The notes beneath the pieces are model-generated. The model was not told where the DNA came from, did not search any database, and was given only the letters and a program-made list of their open reading frames with translations. Both the position numbers and the translations under genes were made by a program. Below are positions 51,306 through 60,784 of a DNA stretch of 64,000 bases, in pieces. This DNA comes from an uncultured Coriobacteriaceae bacterium (GTDB lineage Bacteria; Actinomycetota; Coriobacteriia; Coriobacteriales; Coriobacteriaceae): contig CASEER010000006.1 in NCBI GenBank assembly GCA_949287085.1, forward strand, positions 62,001 through 126,000, read 5' to 3'. How positions within the stretch are numbered: the first letter of the stretch is position 1; every line of letters starts with the position of its first letter.

Positions 51306-52161
51306 CACGATACATGATCAGGCCCTGAGCCGCCGGGAAGTTATTGTGGGTGCAGGTGCCCTTGCGGCGCTCGCTGGCCTTGCGGGCTGCAGCGGCGACG
51401 GTGATGGTGCAGGCTCGATGGGCGTCGGCGACTCCGGCTCTGCGGCCGCTTCGGACGACCTGCTCGCACAAATACAAGAGCGCGGGAGCATGACGTTTGC
51501 CACTGAGGGCACATGGAGCCCCTGGACGTTCCACAACGAGGCGGGGAACTCACCGGCTTTGACATCGAGGTCGCGCGCCATCGCGGCAGAGCTGGGCGTC
51601 GATGCCGAGTTCGCAGAAGGCGAATGGGATGGCCTGCTAGCGGGTCTCGATTCGGGGCGCTACGACACCATGGCGAACGGTGTTTCGGTGACCCCGGAGC
51701 GCGAGGAGAAGTACGCGTTCACCGACCCGTACGCATACAATCGGATCGTGGTCATCACCACGGAAGACTCCGATATCGCGAGTATGCACGACCTCAGCGG
51801 CAAGACGACGACGAACACGCTGGGATCGAGCTACGCAACGCTCGCCGAGAGCTATGGCGCCACCAATACCGGCGTTGACGATTTCAACCAGACCATTGAA
51901 CTGCTCGAGGCAGGGCGCATCGACGCCACGCTGAACGGCGAGGTCGTGTTCTACGACTACATGGAGCAGCATCCCGAGGCCGGTCTCAAAATCGCTGCCG
52001 AGAACAGCGAGCCCACCCATGTGGCATTCCCGCTGCGCCGTGAGGCGGCTACGGAATCCCTGCTCAGCGCCATGAACGACGCAATCGCCTCGCTGCGCGA
52101 GAGCGGCACGCTCGCCGAGCTTTCCAATGAGTTCTTCGGCATGGATATTAGCCAGGCGTAA
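51298..52161 (+). CDS. Amino-acid ABC transporter substrate-binding lipoprotein with a scrambled segment
   Basis: 287 aa SBP_bac_3-type protein. N-terminal SRREVIVGAG resembles a twin-arginine signal, followed by the lipobox LAGC; mature part has GSMTFATEGTWSPWTF, GLDSGRYDTMANGVSVTPEREEKYAFTDPY and TNTLGSSYATLAESYG. At residues about 83-92 the strongly conserved GELTGFDIEVAR is replaced by NSPALTSRSR: reading one frame over (51550-51580) restores ELTGFDIEVAR. A pair of small compensating deletions thus scrambles part of the ligand-binding lobe. With the permease truncated and no ATPase, the transporter is probably dead. Confidence 0.8.
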   Translation: MVSTIHDQALSRREVIVGAGALAALAGLAGCSGDGDGAGSMGVGDSGSAAASDDLLAQIQERGSMTFATEGTWSPWTFHNEAGNSPALTSRSRAIAAELGVDAEFAEGEWDGLLAGLDSGRYDTMANGVSVTPEREEKYAFTDPYAYNRIVVITTEDSDIASMHDLSGKTTTNTLGSSYATLAESYGATNTGVDDFNQTIELLEAGRIDATLNGEVVFYDYMEQHPEAGLKIAAENSEPTHVAFPLRREAATESLLSAMNDAIASLRESGTLAELSNEFFGMDISQA

Positions 52162-52165
52162 TCCG

Positions 52166-52645
52166 ATGGGGCGCGTTCTCGGCCGTCATCGCGACCGGGT
52201 GCATATCCAGGTGCACATCGGCGCGCTGTATAGCAGCGGCGCTTACGGATGGACCACGGACGCCAAGCCGGCTATTGCGGAGTTCGAGCAGCGCCTGGCA
52301 GCCATCGGCACCGATTATGCGGACTTCGGCTTCATCCATTGCATCGACGAGGACGCCGACCTCGACCATGTGATGAACGGCGGCATCTGGGATTATGCTC
52401 AAGCGCGCAAGGCCGATGGCACCATTCGCCACCTGGCGTTTTCCACGCACAGCCTGCATATCGCGCGAGAGTTACTCGCAACGGGATCCTTCGACCTCGT
52501 TATGTTCAGCTTGAATCCCATGTACGACTATACCGACGAGTCCGAATATGGTCAGGGCGAGGCCGCCGGCCCCCTGAGCTGCGCCTTTCCCTCCATCCCG
52601 CTCGCCCGTACCCGCCCGCTGCGCAAGGAAGTGCCCAAAAGTTGA
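52166..52645 (+). pseudogene. Aldo/keto reductase remnant
   Basis: About 130 residues matching the middle of an aldo/keto reductase: RDRVHIQVHIGALY, GTDYADFGFIHCIDEDADLDHVM, DGTIRHLAFSTHS, FDLVMFSLNPMYDYTDESEYGQGEA. The N-terminal quarter with its catalytic Tyr/Asp and the whole C-terminal region, including any ferredoxin-like cysteines, are missing; after residue 133 the sequence is unrelated. It begins 5 nt after the binding-protein stop. Non-functional remnant. Confidence 0.8.
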
Positions 52646-52778
52646 GATCTCGATGGGCGGGATGTCAACGGTGCCCATCAATCAGCACGTTCCTGGCGGA
52701 TTCTTGTGGAGCGCTGTGGGCCCGAATAGGTTCTTTCGTGTAAACCGGGTAGGATGAGTGAAGACGAAAGGACCGAAT

Positions 52779-53600
52779 ATGTTTGACGCTTCGACGTTGC
52801 AGGCACTCTCTTGGGCCGCGTTTGGCTGCGGTTTCACATGGCTCATGACCACTGCGGGCTCGGCCGTGGTGTTTTTCACTGGCAAGGACCCCGAGAAAGG
52901 CAAGCTCACCCAGCACATCTTCCTCGGGTTCGCCGCGGGCGTGATGATCGCCGCCAGCGTATGGTCGCTTTTGAACCCCGCCATCGAGCAAGCGGAGGAG
53001 ATGGGGCAGATCGGCTGGATTCCAGCCGCGGGCGGTTTTCTCTTGGGAGTCGCGTTCCTTATAGCGCTCGATTCGCTCTTGCCGCATTTGCATGCGGAAA
53101 GCGATGAGCCCGAGGGTATCCAAACCAGCTGGAAGCGCACGACGCTTTTGGTTTCCGCTGTGACACTCCACAACATCCCTGAGGGGATGAGCGTTGGCCT
53201 GCTGTTTGCCATGGCTTCGCAGGCGCAGGGGGTAGCAGGAGAGGCGTATCTGGGCATGGCCTTCGCGTTGGCGCTGGGCATAGGCCTGCAGAACTTTCCC
53301 GAGGGCGCTGCCATTTCGCTGCCGTTGCGTCGTGAGGGCATGAGCCGCGCGAAGGCGTTCGCCATGGGGAGCCTTTCCGGCATCGTCGAACCCGTATTCG
53401 GCATCCTCGTGGTCTTGGCGGCGGGGTGGATCAGCCCCTTCATGCCGTGGCTTCTCGCCTTTGCCGCGGGCGCGATGATATACGTGGTGGTCGAGGAGCT
53501 CATTCCCGAGGCGCATCTGGGCGAGCATTCCAACGTTGGCACGCTCGGCGTGATCGTAGGCTTCGTGGTCATGATGGTCCTGGATGTCGCGCTGGGATAG
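52779..53600 (+). CDS. ZIP-family metal transporter
   Basis: 273 aa, eight predicted membrane helices. Helix IV holds VTLHNIPEGMSVG and helix V QNFPEGAAISLPL, the metal-binding HNxPEG/NxPEG pair of ZIP transporters (zinc or other divalent metals, uptake into the cytoplasm). AAAGGA with 7-nt spacing selects the ATG at 52779. Resembles the ZupT/GufA subgroup. Monocistronic between the remnants and the HAD gene; no metal-regulator operator was recognised. Confidence 0.93.
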   Translation: MFDASTLQALSWAAFGCGFTWLMTTAGSAVVFFTGKDPEKGKLTQHIFLGFAAGVMIAASVWSLLNPAIEQAEEMGQIGWIPAAGGFLLGVAFLIALDSLLPHLHAESDEPEGIQTSWKRTTLLVSAVTLHNIPEGMSVGLLFAMASQAQGVAGEAYLGMAFALALGIGLQNFPEGAAISLPLRREGMSRAKAFAMGSLSGIVEPVFGILVVLAAGWISPFMPWLLAFAAGAMIYVVVEELIPEAHLGEHSNVGTLGVIVGFVVMMVLDVALG

Positions 53601-53835
53601 ATAAGGGTCGAGGCGCCGGGAACGAAAAGGCGCCGGTTGCCAAAATGTCCGCCAAGCCTTATTAAACGCTCATCATCTTGTTCAGCGATTCGTGCGAGAA
53701 TGACGTATGTGTGTCGCAGCGGTTTGGCTGCCGGCACCGTCCGCCTGCCATGCGGGCCGGGACTTCGCGCGCTCGGTCGACGTGATAGCGACGGTATCAT
53801 GTATCACCCTCGACGTGGCTGAACCAGGAGGACCC

Positions 53836-54693
53836 ATGATCAAGCTCTTCGCGAGCGATTTGGATGGCACGCTGCTCAATGCGTTCCACGCGACCGACCG
53901 GACCATTCTTGCCGCCGCGCGCGAGATCGTAGCCGTGGGCGCACATCTGGTGCTCGCGACGGGGCGTACGGTAACGTCGGCGCGTGACCAGGGGTTTGAG
54001 GATATTCCGGTCGAGGTGGTAGGCTCAAACGGATCAATCGTGCGCGACGGTAGCGGTGCGGTTATCAAGACGTTCCCGCTCGATCCGGCGGTGGTCGAGG
54101 AGCTGCTACGCGCTTTTCCCACCATATGTTTTGACTGTGCGTCGCCCGACGGCACGTTTATCACCGGCTCGCGCGCCGAGCGCCAAGCCACGTTTAGCCG
54201 TGACGGCCTGGTGAAGCGCATTACCATGCGCGGCATGCGTGCTCGCATGGCAAACGACCCTACGATGCACTTTTCGCAGAGCCTTCCCGATATTCTTGCG
54301 CACGAGGTGTGCAAGGTTAACTGCCGCGTTCCCGACGAGGGTCTCGCGCGCGAGTTTAAGGCGTATCTGGCCGAGCATTCAGATGCGCTGGTTAACGCGC
54401 CATTCAGCCCGGTGATGTTTGAGATTACCAGCGCGGGCGTTAACAAGGGAGCGAGCATCGCGTGGCTTGCTCACCACCTGGGCTACACCGAGGATCAGGT
54501 GGCCGTGTACGGCGATGGCGGCAATGACCTGGTGATGCTGGAGCGCTTTGAGCACGCCTACGCCACGGCAAATGGCAGCGATGAGGCCAAGCGCGCTGCT
54601 GGTACGGTCATTGGGCCGTGCTACCTGCACGCTGTGCCGCGTCACATGCTGCGTACGCTTCGCCGCGAGCGCGACCATGTGGTGATCGAGTAA
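53836..54693 (+). CDS. Cof-type HAD phosphatase
   Basis: 285 aa. FASDLDGTLL (motif I nucleophile Asp), ATGRTVTSA (motif II region), NKGASIAWLAHHLG with its Lys, and VAVYGDGGNDLVML (motif IV) define a Cof-like HAD-IIB sugar-phosphate phosphatase. AGGAGG precedes the ATG at 53836; the longer frame runs through the intergenic region. The exact substrate is unknown. Confidence 0.93.
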   Translation: MIKLFASDLDGTLLNAFHATDRTILAAAREIVAVGAHLVLATGRTVTSARDQGFEDIPVEVVGSNGSIVRDGSGAVIKTFPLDPAVVEELLRAFPTICFDCASPDGTFITGSRAERQATFSRDGLVKRITMRGMRARMANDPTMHFSQSLPDILAHEVCKVNCRVPDEGLAREFKAYLAEHSDALVNAPFSPVMFEITSAGVNKGASIAWLAHHLGYTEDQVAVYGDGGNDLVMLERFEHAYATANGSDEAKRAAGTVIGPCYLHAVPRHMLRTLRRERDHVVIE

Positions 54694-54755
54694 GCGGCGC
54701 GTGCAGCAGCTCTTGGCACTTGTGAAGACGCGGCGAGGGTTCTCCGTGCCCGTAT

Positions 54756-54780
54756 ATTATTGCACGCTATGTGCAATAAT
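54756..54780. promoter_or_regulatory. Perfect 25-bp operator upstream of the TetR gene
   Basis: ATTATTGCAC (54756-54765) and GTGCAATAAT (54771-54780) form a perfect 10-bp dyad around GCTAT. It lies about 50 nt before the regulator's start and is probably its own binding site. Confidence 0.75.
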
Positions 54781-54828
54781 GCTCAACGCGTGAAGGAATG
54801 GGCCTTTGCGCATCGAGAAAGATGGTTT

Positions 54829-55716
54829 ATGACTCCATCTGCATCAGCGGTTGCCTGTGCTGCGGTTGCTGGAACGTCGTGCGCAGCGCCAGCTGCACCG
54901 GTTGCGGTTGCTGGGGCACCGTATGCGGCGCCAACTGCGCCTGTTGCGGTTGCTGGGGCGCCGCGTGTCGCTCCGGCCGCGCACCCTGCGTCGGCAGCTG
55001 CTCCCAAGTGCGACCGCCGCAGCCTGCGTTCGCAGCGTTTGCTGCGCCGGGCGCTTGCAGAGGCAATTAACGCCGGCGAGGACCTGAGCACGATTACCGT
55101 GGCCGCCCTCACCGAGCGCGCCGGGCTTACGCGCCGCACCTTCTACACCCACTATCGCGATATTCCCGACTTTATCGAGCAGGTGGAGGCCGGTATTCTG
55201 GACAAAATCCGCACGCGCATCGCACGGGTGGCGGCTGCGGACCTGCCGTCGCTCTACCGCAATATCGAGGACCTTGAGCCCGCACCGGGCTCCGTCGAGC
55301 TGCTCGCCTATCTGAAGCGCGATGGCGCGGTCATTGGCGCGCTGCTGGGCCCGGGTGGCGACCCGGCGTTCGTGCAGCGCATCATGGATATTGCGCGTGC
55401 AACGGTTGCAGACCGCATGAAAACGGGCATCTTCCCCGGGGCGCTGGGAACGTTTTTCGACTATTACCTGAGCTACGTGGTCGCCGCCGAAATGGGTATC
55501 GTGCAGCGCTGGTTTGCAACGGGTCTGCGCGAGCAGCCCGAAACCATGGCGCGCATCATGACGGTCGCGGCATTCGTGCGCCCCGGCGACCTGTATGGCA
55601 TGCCAATCGACATCAACGTGCCGGCATACGGCATGAAACTCATGGGCCTCAACGTGAGCGGCCCGCACGACAACACGATGGATGACGCTGACTCCAAGGA
55701 GGACATCGATGGTTAA
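54829..55716 (+). CDS. TetR-family regulator with Ala/Pro repeat extension
   Basis: 295 aa. Residues 1-58 are Ala/Pro/Val-rich, three imperfect 12-14-residue repeats (VAVAGAPYAAPTAP, VAVAGAPRVAPAAH). From about 60 comes a TetR HTH (LLRRALAEAINAG...ITVAALTERAGLTRRTFYTHYRDIPDF) and an all-helical effector domain. No later ATG precedes the HTH, so the extension appears to be translated unless a GTG or TTG is used. The stop overlaps the ATG of the CoA-enzyme activase gene by 8 nt, so the regulator probably controls that gene together with itself through the operator at 54756. Confidence 0.88.
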   Translation: MTPSASAVACAAVAGTSCAAPAAPVAVAGAPYAAPTAPVAVAGAPRVAPAAHPASAAAPKCDRRSLRSQRLLRRALAEAINAGEDLSTITVAALTERAGLTRRTFYTHYRDIPDFIEQVEAGILDKIRTRIARVAAADLPSLYRNIEDLEPAPGSVELLAYLKRDGAVIGALLGPGGDPAFVQRIMDIARATVADRMKTGIFPGALGTFFDYYLSYVVAAEMGIVQRWFATGLREQPETMARIMTVAAFVRPGDLYGMPIDINVPAYGMKLMGLNVSGPHDNTMDDADSKEDIDG

Positions 55717-58700
55717 GATTCCCGTGACGGGCGAAGCAGACAAGACGACTGATCAGACGCCGCAGGCTGAGCGTGCGGCCGAGGCTCCGGAGGGTGCGAT
55801 CTGGAACCCCGAAAACGCAGCAGGCAATCTCCATCTTGGCATCGACGTGGGTTCCACGACGGTCAAGCTGGCCGTGCTCAACGACGAGAACCAGATTGTC
55901 TACGCCAAGTACCAGCGGCATCACACCGACGTGCGCGCCTGTGCCCGTGATTTGTTTGAGGGCGCCGCGCGCGTGCTTCCCACCGAGCAGATGACCTGCG
56001 CCATTACCGGCTCGGGCGGCTTGCTGCTCTCCCAGTGGCTCGGCCTTGAGTTTGTGCAGGAGGTCATTGCGAGCAAGCGCGCCGTGGAGACCCTCATTCC
56101 GCAGACCGACGTGGCCATCGAGCTCGGCGGCGAGGATGCCAAGATCATCTACTTCGACCAGGGCATCGAGCAGCGCATGAACGGCACCTGCGCCGGCGGC
56201 ACGGGCGCGTTCATCGACCAGATGGCCACGCTCTTGCACACCGATGCAAGCGGCTTAAACGAGCTCGCCAAGGGCGCGACCACCATTTATCCTATCGCCA
56301 GCCGTTGCGGCGTCTTTGCCAAGTCCGACGTGCAGCCGCTCCTCAACGAGGGCGCGCGCCAGGAGGACGTGGCCGCATCGATTTTCCAGGCCGTGGTCAC
56401 GCAGACCATCTCGGGCCTCGCGTGCGGCCGTCCCATCCGCGGCAACGTGGCGTTCCTCGGCGGTCCGCTGCAGTACCTCTCCGAGCTGCGCAAGCGCTTC
56501 TACATCACGCTCGAGCTGGACGAAGAGCACCGTATCGTGCCGCAAAACGCCCACCTCTTTGTGGCGAGCGGCGCGGCCATGGCGCACGAGTCCAACAAGC
56601 TCAGCACGTTTCCCGAGCTCATTGCGGCCATCGACGCCCTCGGTGACACCCAGGGCTCCGAAGTCGCGCGCCTGGACCCGCTCTTTGGCACCGAGGAGGA
56701 TTATCAGGAGTTCAAGGCCCGCCACGACCAGGAGGTCGTGCCGCGCGGCGACCTTGAGAACTACCAGGGTCGCGTGTTCATTGGCCTCGACGCAGGCTCC
56801 ACGACCATGAAGGCCGCGATGGTGGGCGAGGACGGCCAGCTGCTCTACACCTGGTACGGCAACAACAACGGCGACATCCTGGGCACGGCCAAGACCATTA
56901 TGGCCGACTTCTATGCGCATATTCCCGCTGGTTGCACCATTGGCCACGTGACCACGACCGGTTACGGCGAGGCGCTCCTCATCGAGGCGCTCAAGGCCGA
57001 CTCCGGCGAGATCGAGACGGTGGCGCACCTGCGCGGCGCCAAGGCGTTCCTGCCGGGCGTTGAGTTCATCCTCGACATCGGCGGCCAGGACATGAAGTGT
57101 CTGCGCGTGCGCGACGGCGTCATCGAGCACATCATGCTCAACGAGGCGTGCTCCTCGGGCTGCGGTAGCTTCATCGAGAGTTTCGCGGTGTCCATGAACA
57201 TGGACGTGCGTGCCTTCGCCGAGGAGGCCATCCGCGCCAAGAACCCGGTCGATCTGGGCAGCCGCTGCACGGTGTTCATGAACTCCCGCGTCAAGCAGGC
57301 GCAGAAGGAGGGCGCGACGGTGGGCGACATCGCCGCCGGCCTGTCCTACTCCGTCATCAAGAACGCCCTGTTCAAGGTCATCAAGCTGCGCGATCCCAAG
57401 GAGATCGGCACCAAGGTCATCGTCCAGGGCGGCACCTTCATGTCCGACGCCACCCTGCGCGCCTTCGAGCAGCTCACCGGCGTCGACGCCATCCGCCCCG
57501 ACATCGCGGGCTGCATGGGCGCCTATGGTGCGGCGCTCCTCGCGCGCGACCGCGCGGGTGCCGAGGGCGTCTCGACCATCCTTTCGGCCGAGGAAATCGC
57601 CAACCTTACCGTAAGGCAGCGTCACGCGCGCTGCGGCCGCTGCTCCAATAACTGCCAGCTCACCATCAACGATTTTGGCGGCGGGCGCAAGTTCATCACC
57701 GGCAACCGTTGCGAGAAGGGTGCGGGCAATCACGCCAAGAAGCACGACGTGCCGAACCTCTTTGCACAGAAGAACGACTTGCTGTTCAACCGCCCGGTGC
57801 TTGCCCCCGAAGACGCGCCGCGCGGCACCGTGGGCCTGCCCCGAGCGCTCAACATGTACGAGAACTACCCGTTCTGGCACGCGTTCTTTACCAAGCTCGG
57901 CTTTGCCGTGGTGCTCTCGGACGACTCGAGCAAAAAGACGTACGAAGCGGGCATCGAGTCTATGCCGTCTGAATCGGTGTGCTACCCGGCCAAGCTCAGC
58001 CACGGCCACGTGATGAACCTCATCGACAAGGATGTTGACTTCATCTGGATGCCGTGCATTCGCTGGGAGCGCAAGGAAGACCCGCAGGCGGGCAATTGCT
58101 ACAACTGCCCGATCGTCATGAGCTATCCCACGGCGCTCGGCCTCAACATCGACGAGATTGCCAGCAAGAACGTGGAGTTCATGTATCCGTTCGTGCCGTA
58201 CCACGACAAGGTGGAGCTCAAGCGTCGCCTGTACGAGCTCATTGCCGTCGACCGCGTGCACGACGCGGAGGAGGGCCGCGGGCGCGTGCGTGGCCCCAAG
58301 ATCACGCGCCACGAGATCGACGCGGCCGTGAACGCCGCATACGAGGCCGACGCGCAGTTTCACGAGCGCATTCAGGAGATGGGCGAGGAGACCATCCACT
58401 GGATCGAGGAGCACGGCGGCCACGGCATCGTGCTCGCCGGGCGTCCGTACCACAACGACCCCGAGATCAACCACGCGCTGCCCGAGCTTATCACGAGCTT
58501 TGGCTTTGCCGTGCTGACCGAGGACTCGGTGGCGCATCTCGTCAAGCCCGACCGCCCCATCCGCGTGGTGGACCAGTGGATGTTCCACAGCCGCCTGTAC
58601 CGTGCGGCCAAGCTCGTGACGCTCCGCAACGACCTGGACCTCATCCAGCTCAACTCGTTTGGCTGCGGCCTTGACGCGCTCACGACCGACCAGGTTCAGG

Positions 58701-60418
58701 AAATCCTTGAGGGCTCGGGCAAGATCTACACGGTGCTCAAGATCGACGAGGTCTCGAACCTGGGCGCCGCGCGCATTCGCATCCGTTCGCTCATGGCGGC
58801 GCTCAAGGACCAGGAGGCCGAGCGCGCTGCCGAGGCCGCCGCGGCCGGTCGCGCTTTTGAGCAGGGCGACGCCGCACCCGTGGCCCCGAGCGAGGACGCC
58901 CCGGCCTTTGCCACGCACAAGTACTCGTCTGCGTTCCCCAAGGTGCAGTTTACCGAGGAGATGCGCGAGGAGGGCTACACCATCCTGTGTCCGCAGATGG
59001 CGCCGATCCACTTTGACCTGGTCAAGGAGGTCATGAAGGCGGCTGGCTACAACTTTGTGCTGCTGCCCTCCACCGACCGCGGCGCCGTGGAGGCGGGCTT
59101 GCGCTATGTGAACAACGACATCTGCTACCCTTCGATCCTCGTGACCGGCCAGATCATGGAGGCCATCGAGAGCGGCAAGTACGACCTCAACCGCACGGCC
59201 GTCATCATCAGCCAGACGGGCGGCGGCTGCCGCGCCACGAACTACATCGCGCTCATTCGCAAGGCGCTGCGCGAAAGCGGCAATCCGCAGGTGCCTGTGA
59301 TCAGCCTCTCCGCGGTTAAGCTCGACGAGCAAAACCCCGGTTTCAAGCTCACGCCGGGGCTCCTCAAGGCCGCCGTGTACTGCGTGCTCTTTGGCGACGT
59401 GATGATGCAGATGCTCTACCGCACGCGCCCGTACGAGGCCACGCCCGGCGCCGCCAACGCGCTCTTTGAGGAGTACATGGCGCGTGCCCGCAAGCTTGCG
59501 CCGCAGTTTACGCGCCGCAACTTCACCAAGCTTGCGCGCGAGGCTATCCACGCGTTTGACACCATGCCGCTCGTGGGCGAGGGCACCAAGCCGCGCGTGG
59601 GCGTGGTGGGCGAGATCCTCGTCAAGTTCCACCCCACGGCCAACAACCACGTGGTCGAGGTCATTGAGAACGAGGGTTGCGAGGCCGTGGTGCCGGGCCT
59701 GCTCGACTTCTTCCTGTACTCCATGAGCAACGCCAAGGTGCAGAAGGACGAGCTCGGTAGCTCGGTGGCCTCGCGCACCGCGATGGATGCCGTGATTGGT
59801 CTGGTGGATTGGATGCGCAAGCCGGTGGACGAGCTTTTGGAGCAGAGCGTGCGTTTTGAGCGCCCTGAGCCCATCAGCGTGATGGCCGAGAAGGCGAACA
59901 CCGTGCTCAGCCTGTGCAACAACATGGGTGAGGGCTGGCTGCTTACGGCCGAGATGCTCGACCTCATTGATCATGGCGCGCCGAACATCATCTGCACGCA
60001 GCCGTTTGCGTGCCTGCCCAACCACGTGGTGGGCAAGGCCGTGATTAAGGAGCTGCGTCGTCAGCACCCGGAGAGCAACATCGTGGCCGTGGACTATGAC
60101 CCGGGTGCGAGCGAGGTCAACCAGCTCAACCGCATCAAGCTCATGATCAGCGTGGCAAAGGAGAACCTGCGCGCTGGCAAGGGCTTTAAGATGGAGCACA
60201 TCCAGCCGCTCGCGATGGACATGGACGACAGCAAGTTCCGCCCGTACCACGGCGACGACGCGGGCCATGCCGCAGCAGGGGTGGGTTCTGCCGCTCGGAC
60301 TGCTACTGCCGCAGGAGGCGGGTCCGCTGCCGCAGCGGGCGCTTGCTCTGCCTGCGGTGCCGTAAGCGACGACGCCGTTGCTGCCGTGGCTGAGCGCTTG
60401 GGCTCGAACGTGAAATAG
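55709..60418 (+). CDS. Giant acyl-CoA dehydratase activase-related protein (activase x2 + HgdB-like)
   Basis: 1569 aa. Two BcrAD/BadFG-type ATPase domains in tandem: residues about 45-300 (LGIDVGSTTVKLAVL, GGEDAKIIYFDQG, NGTCAGGTGAFIDQMA) and 355-635 (IGLDAGSTTMKAAMV, DIGGQDMKCLRV, NEACSSGCGSFIESFA). Then a cysteine-rich stretch (RCGRCSNNCQLTINDFGGGRKFITGNRCEKG), a DUF2229-type domain (about 690-1000) and an HgdB-like 2-hydroxyglutaryl-CoA dehydratase D-component region (about 1090-1520). Such proteins fire electrons into radical enzymes by ATP-driven reduction via a [4Fe-4S] cluster, but the substrate of this fused family is unknown. AAGGAGG precedes ATG 55709. The tail is Ala/Gly-rich. A terminator follows. 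Confidence 0.93.
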   Translation: MVKIPVTGEADKTTDQTPQAERAAEAPEGAIWNPENAAGNLHLGIDVGSTTVKLAVLNDENQIVYAKYQRHHTDVRACARDLFEGAARVLPTEQMTCAITGSGGLLLSQWLGLEFVQEVIASKRAVETLIPQTDVAIELGGEDAKIIYFDQGIEQRMNGTCAGGTGAFIDQMATLLHTDASGLNELAKGATTIYPIASRCGVFAKSDVQPLLNEGARQEDVAASIFQAVVTQTISGLACGRPIRGNVAFLGGPLQYLSELRKRFYITLELDEEHRIVPQNAHLFVASGAAMAHESNKLSTFPELIAAIDALGDTQGSEVARLDPLFGTEEDYQEFKARHDQEVVPRGDLENYQGRVFIGLDAGSTTMKAAMVGEDGQLLYTWYGNNNGDILGTAKTIMADFYAHIPAGCTIGHVTTTGYGEALLIEALKADSGEIETVAHLRGAKAFLPGVEFILDIGGQDMKCLRVRDGVIEHIMLNEACSSGCGSFIESFAVSMNMDVRAFAEEAIRAKNPVDLGSRCTVFMNSRVKQAQKEGATVGDIAAGLSYSVIKNALFKVIKLRDPKEIGTKVIVQGGTFMSDATLRAFEQLTGVDAIRPDIAGCMGAYGAALLARDRAGAEGVSTILSAEEIANLTVRQRHARCGRCSNNCQLTINDFGGGRKFITGNRCEKGAGNHAKKHDVPNLFAQKNDLLFNRPVLAPEDAPRGTVGLPRALNMYENYPFWHAFFTKLGFAVVLSDDSSKKTYEAGIESMPSESVCYPAKLSHGHVMNLIDKDVDFIWMPCIRWERKEDPQAGNCYNCPIVMSYPTALGLNIDEIASKNVEFMYPFVPYHDKVELKRRLYELIAVDRVHDAEEGRGRVRGPKITRHEIDAAVNAAYEADAQFHERIQEMGEETIHWIEEHGGHGIVLAGRPYHNDPEINHALPELITSFGFAVLTEDSVAHLVKPDRPIRVVDQWMFHSRLYRAAKLVTLRNDLDLIQLNSFGCGLDALTTDQVQEILEGSGKIYTVLKIDEVSNLGAARIRIRSLMAALKDQEAERAAEAAAAGRAFEQGDAAPVAPSEDAPAFATHKYSSAFPKVQFTEEMREEGYTILCPQMAPIHFDLVKEVMKAAGYNFVLLPSTDRGAVEAGLRYVNNDICYPSILVTGQIMEAIESGKYDLNRTAVIISQTGGGCRATNYIALIRKALRESGNPQVPVISLSAVKLDEQNPGFKLTPGLLKAAVYCVLFGDVMMQMLYRTRPYEATPGAANALFEEYMARARKLAPQFTRRNFTKLAREAIHAFDTMPLVGEGTKPRVGVVGEILVKFHPTANNHVVEVIENEGCEAVVPGLLDFFLYSMSNAKVQKDELGSSVASRTAMDAVIGLVDWMRKPVDELLEQSVRFERPEPISVMAEKANTVLSLCNNMGEGWLLTAEMLDLIDHGAPNIICTQPFACLPNHVVGKAVIKELRRQHPESNIVAVDYDPGASEVNQLNRIKLMISVAKENLRAGKGFKMEHIQPLAMDMDDSKFRPYHGDDAGHAAAGVGSAARTATAAGGGSAAAAGACSACGAVSDDAVAAVAERLGSNVK

Positions 60419-60506
60419 CAGCGCACAGACGATCTGCGCCGCTCAAACGAGAAAAAGCGGCGTGCGTGCGACCTGCGCAAACGCCCCTGATACGGGCGAC
60501 CTGCGC

Positions 60507-60542
60507 AAACGCCCCCGAGGTTCAACGGCTTCGGGGGCGTTT
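60507..60542 (+). terminator. Terminator after the CoA-enzyme activase gene
   Basis: AAACGCCCCCGA (60507-60518) pairs perfectly with TCGGGGGCGTTT (60531-60542), and TTAT follows closely. The preceding 60468-60515 contains a 28-bp direct repeat of GCGACCTGCGCAAACGCCCC. Confidence 0.9.
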
Positions 60543-60553
60543 ATCAGTAGCTT

Positions 60554-60627
60554 ACAGCTTCTTTGCCAGATTACACGCGAAGAAGAACTCTCGAACAGCT
60601 TCGCGTGCGCTTTGACATAGAAGCTGT
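60554..60627. repeat. Palindromic repeat, family 2, copy F
   Basis: ACAGCTTCTTTGCCAG (left) and TTTGACATAGAAGCTGT (right), with CACGCGAAG/CTTCGCGTG at the inner end; 23 of 29 arm positions pair around a 16-nt loop. Upstream of the second orphan nuclease-fold gene. Confidence 0.8.
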
Positions 60628-60663
60628 TCGCATCTCCGCATTTGGCTTCGTGCATGTCGGCTG

Positions 60664-60784
60664 TTGGTGCCCACTGCTGCCCGCTGGACCCACCGCCATC
60701 CGTTAGACCCCCTGCCGTCCATGGGCGCCCGCCGCCGCCCACTGGACCCACCGCCGTCCATGGACGCCCGCCGCTGCCCGTTAT
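60664..60784. repeat. Nested 39/58-bp tandem repeats, right of palindrome F
   Basis: CTGGACCCACCGCC recurs at 58-bp spacing (60684, 60742) and CCGTCCATGG at 39-bp spacing (60715, 60754). The following 60785-61056 shows no recognisable gene. Confidence 0.75.

Noticed and set aside
56255-60268. 1337-residue open frame antisense to the CoA-enzyme activase gene
   Set aside because: It lacks recognisable motifs, and its composition (His/Val/Leu/Arg-rich) is that of an antisense shadow in GC-rich DNA. The sense frame has clear domains.
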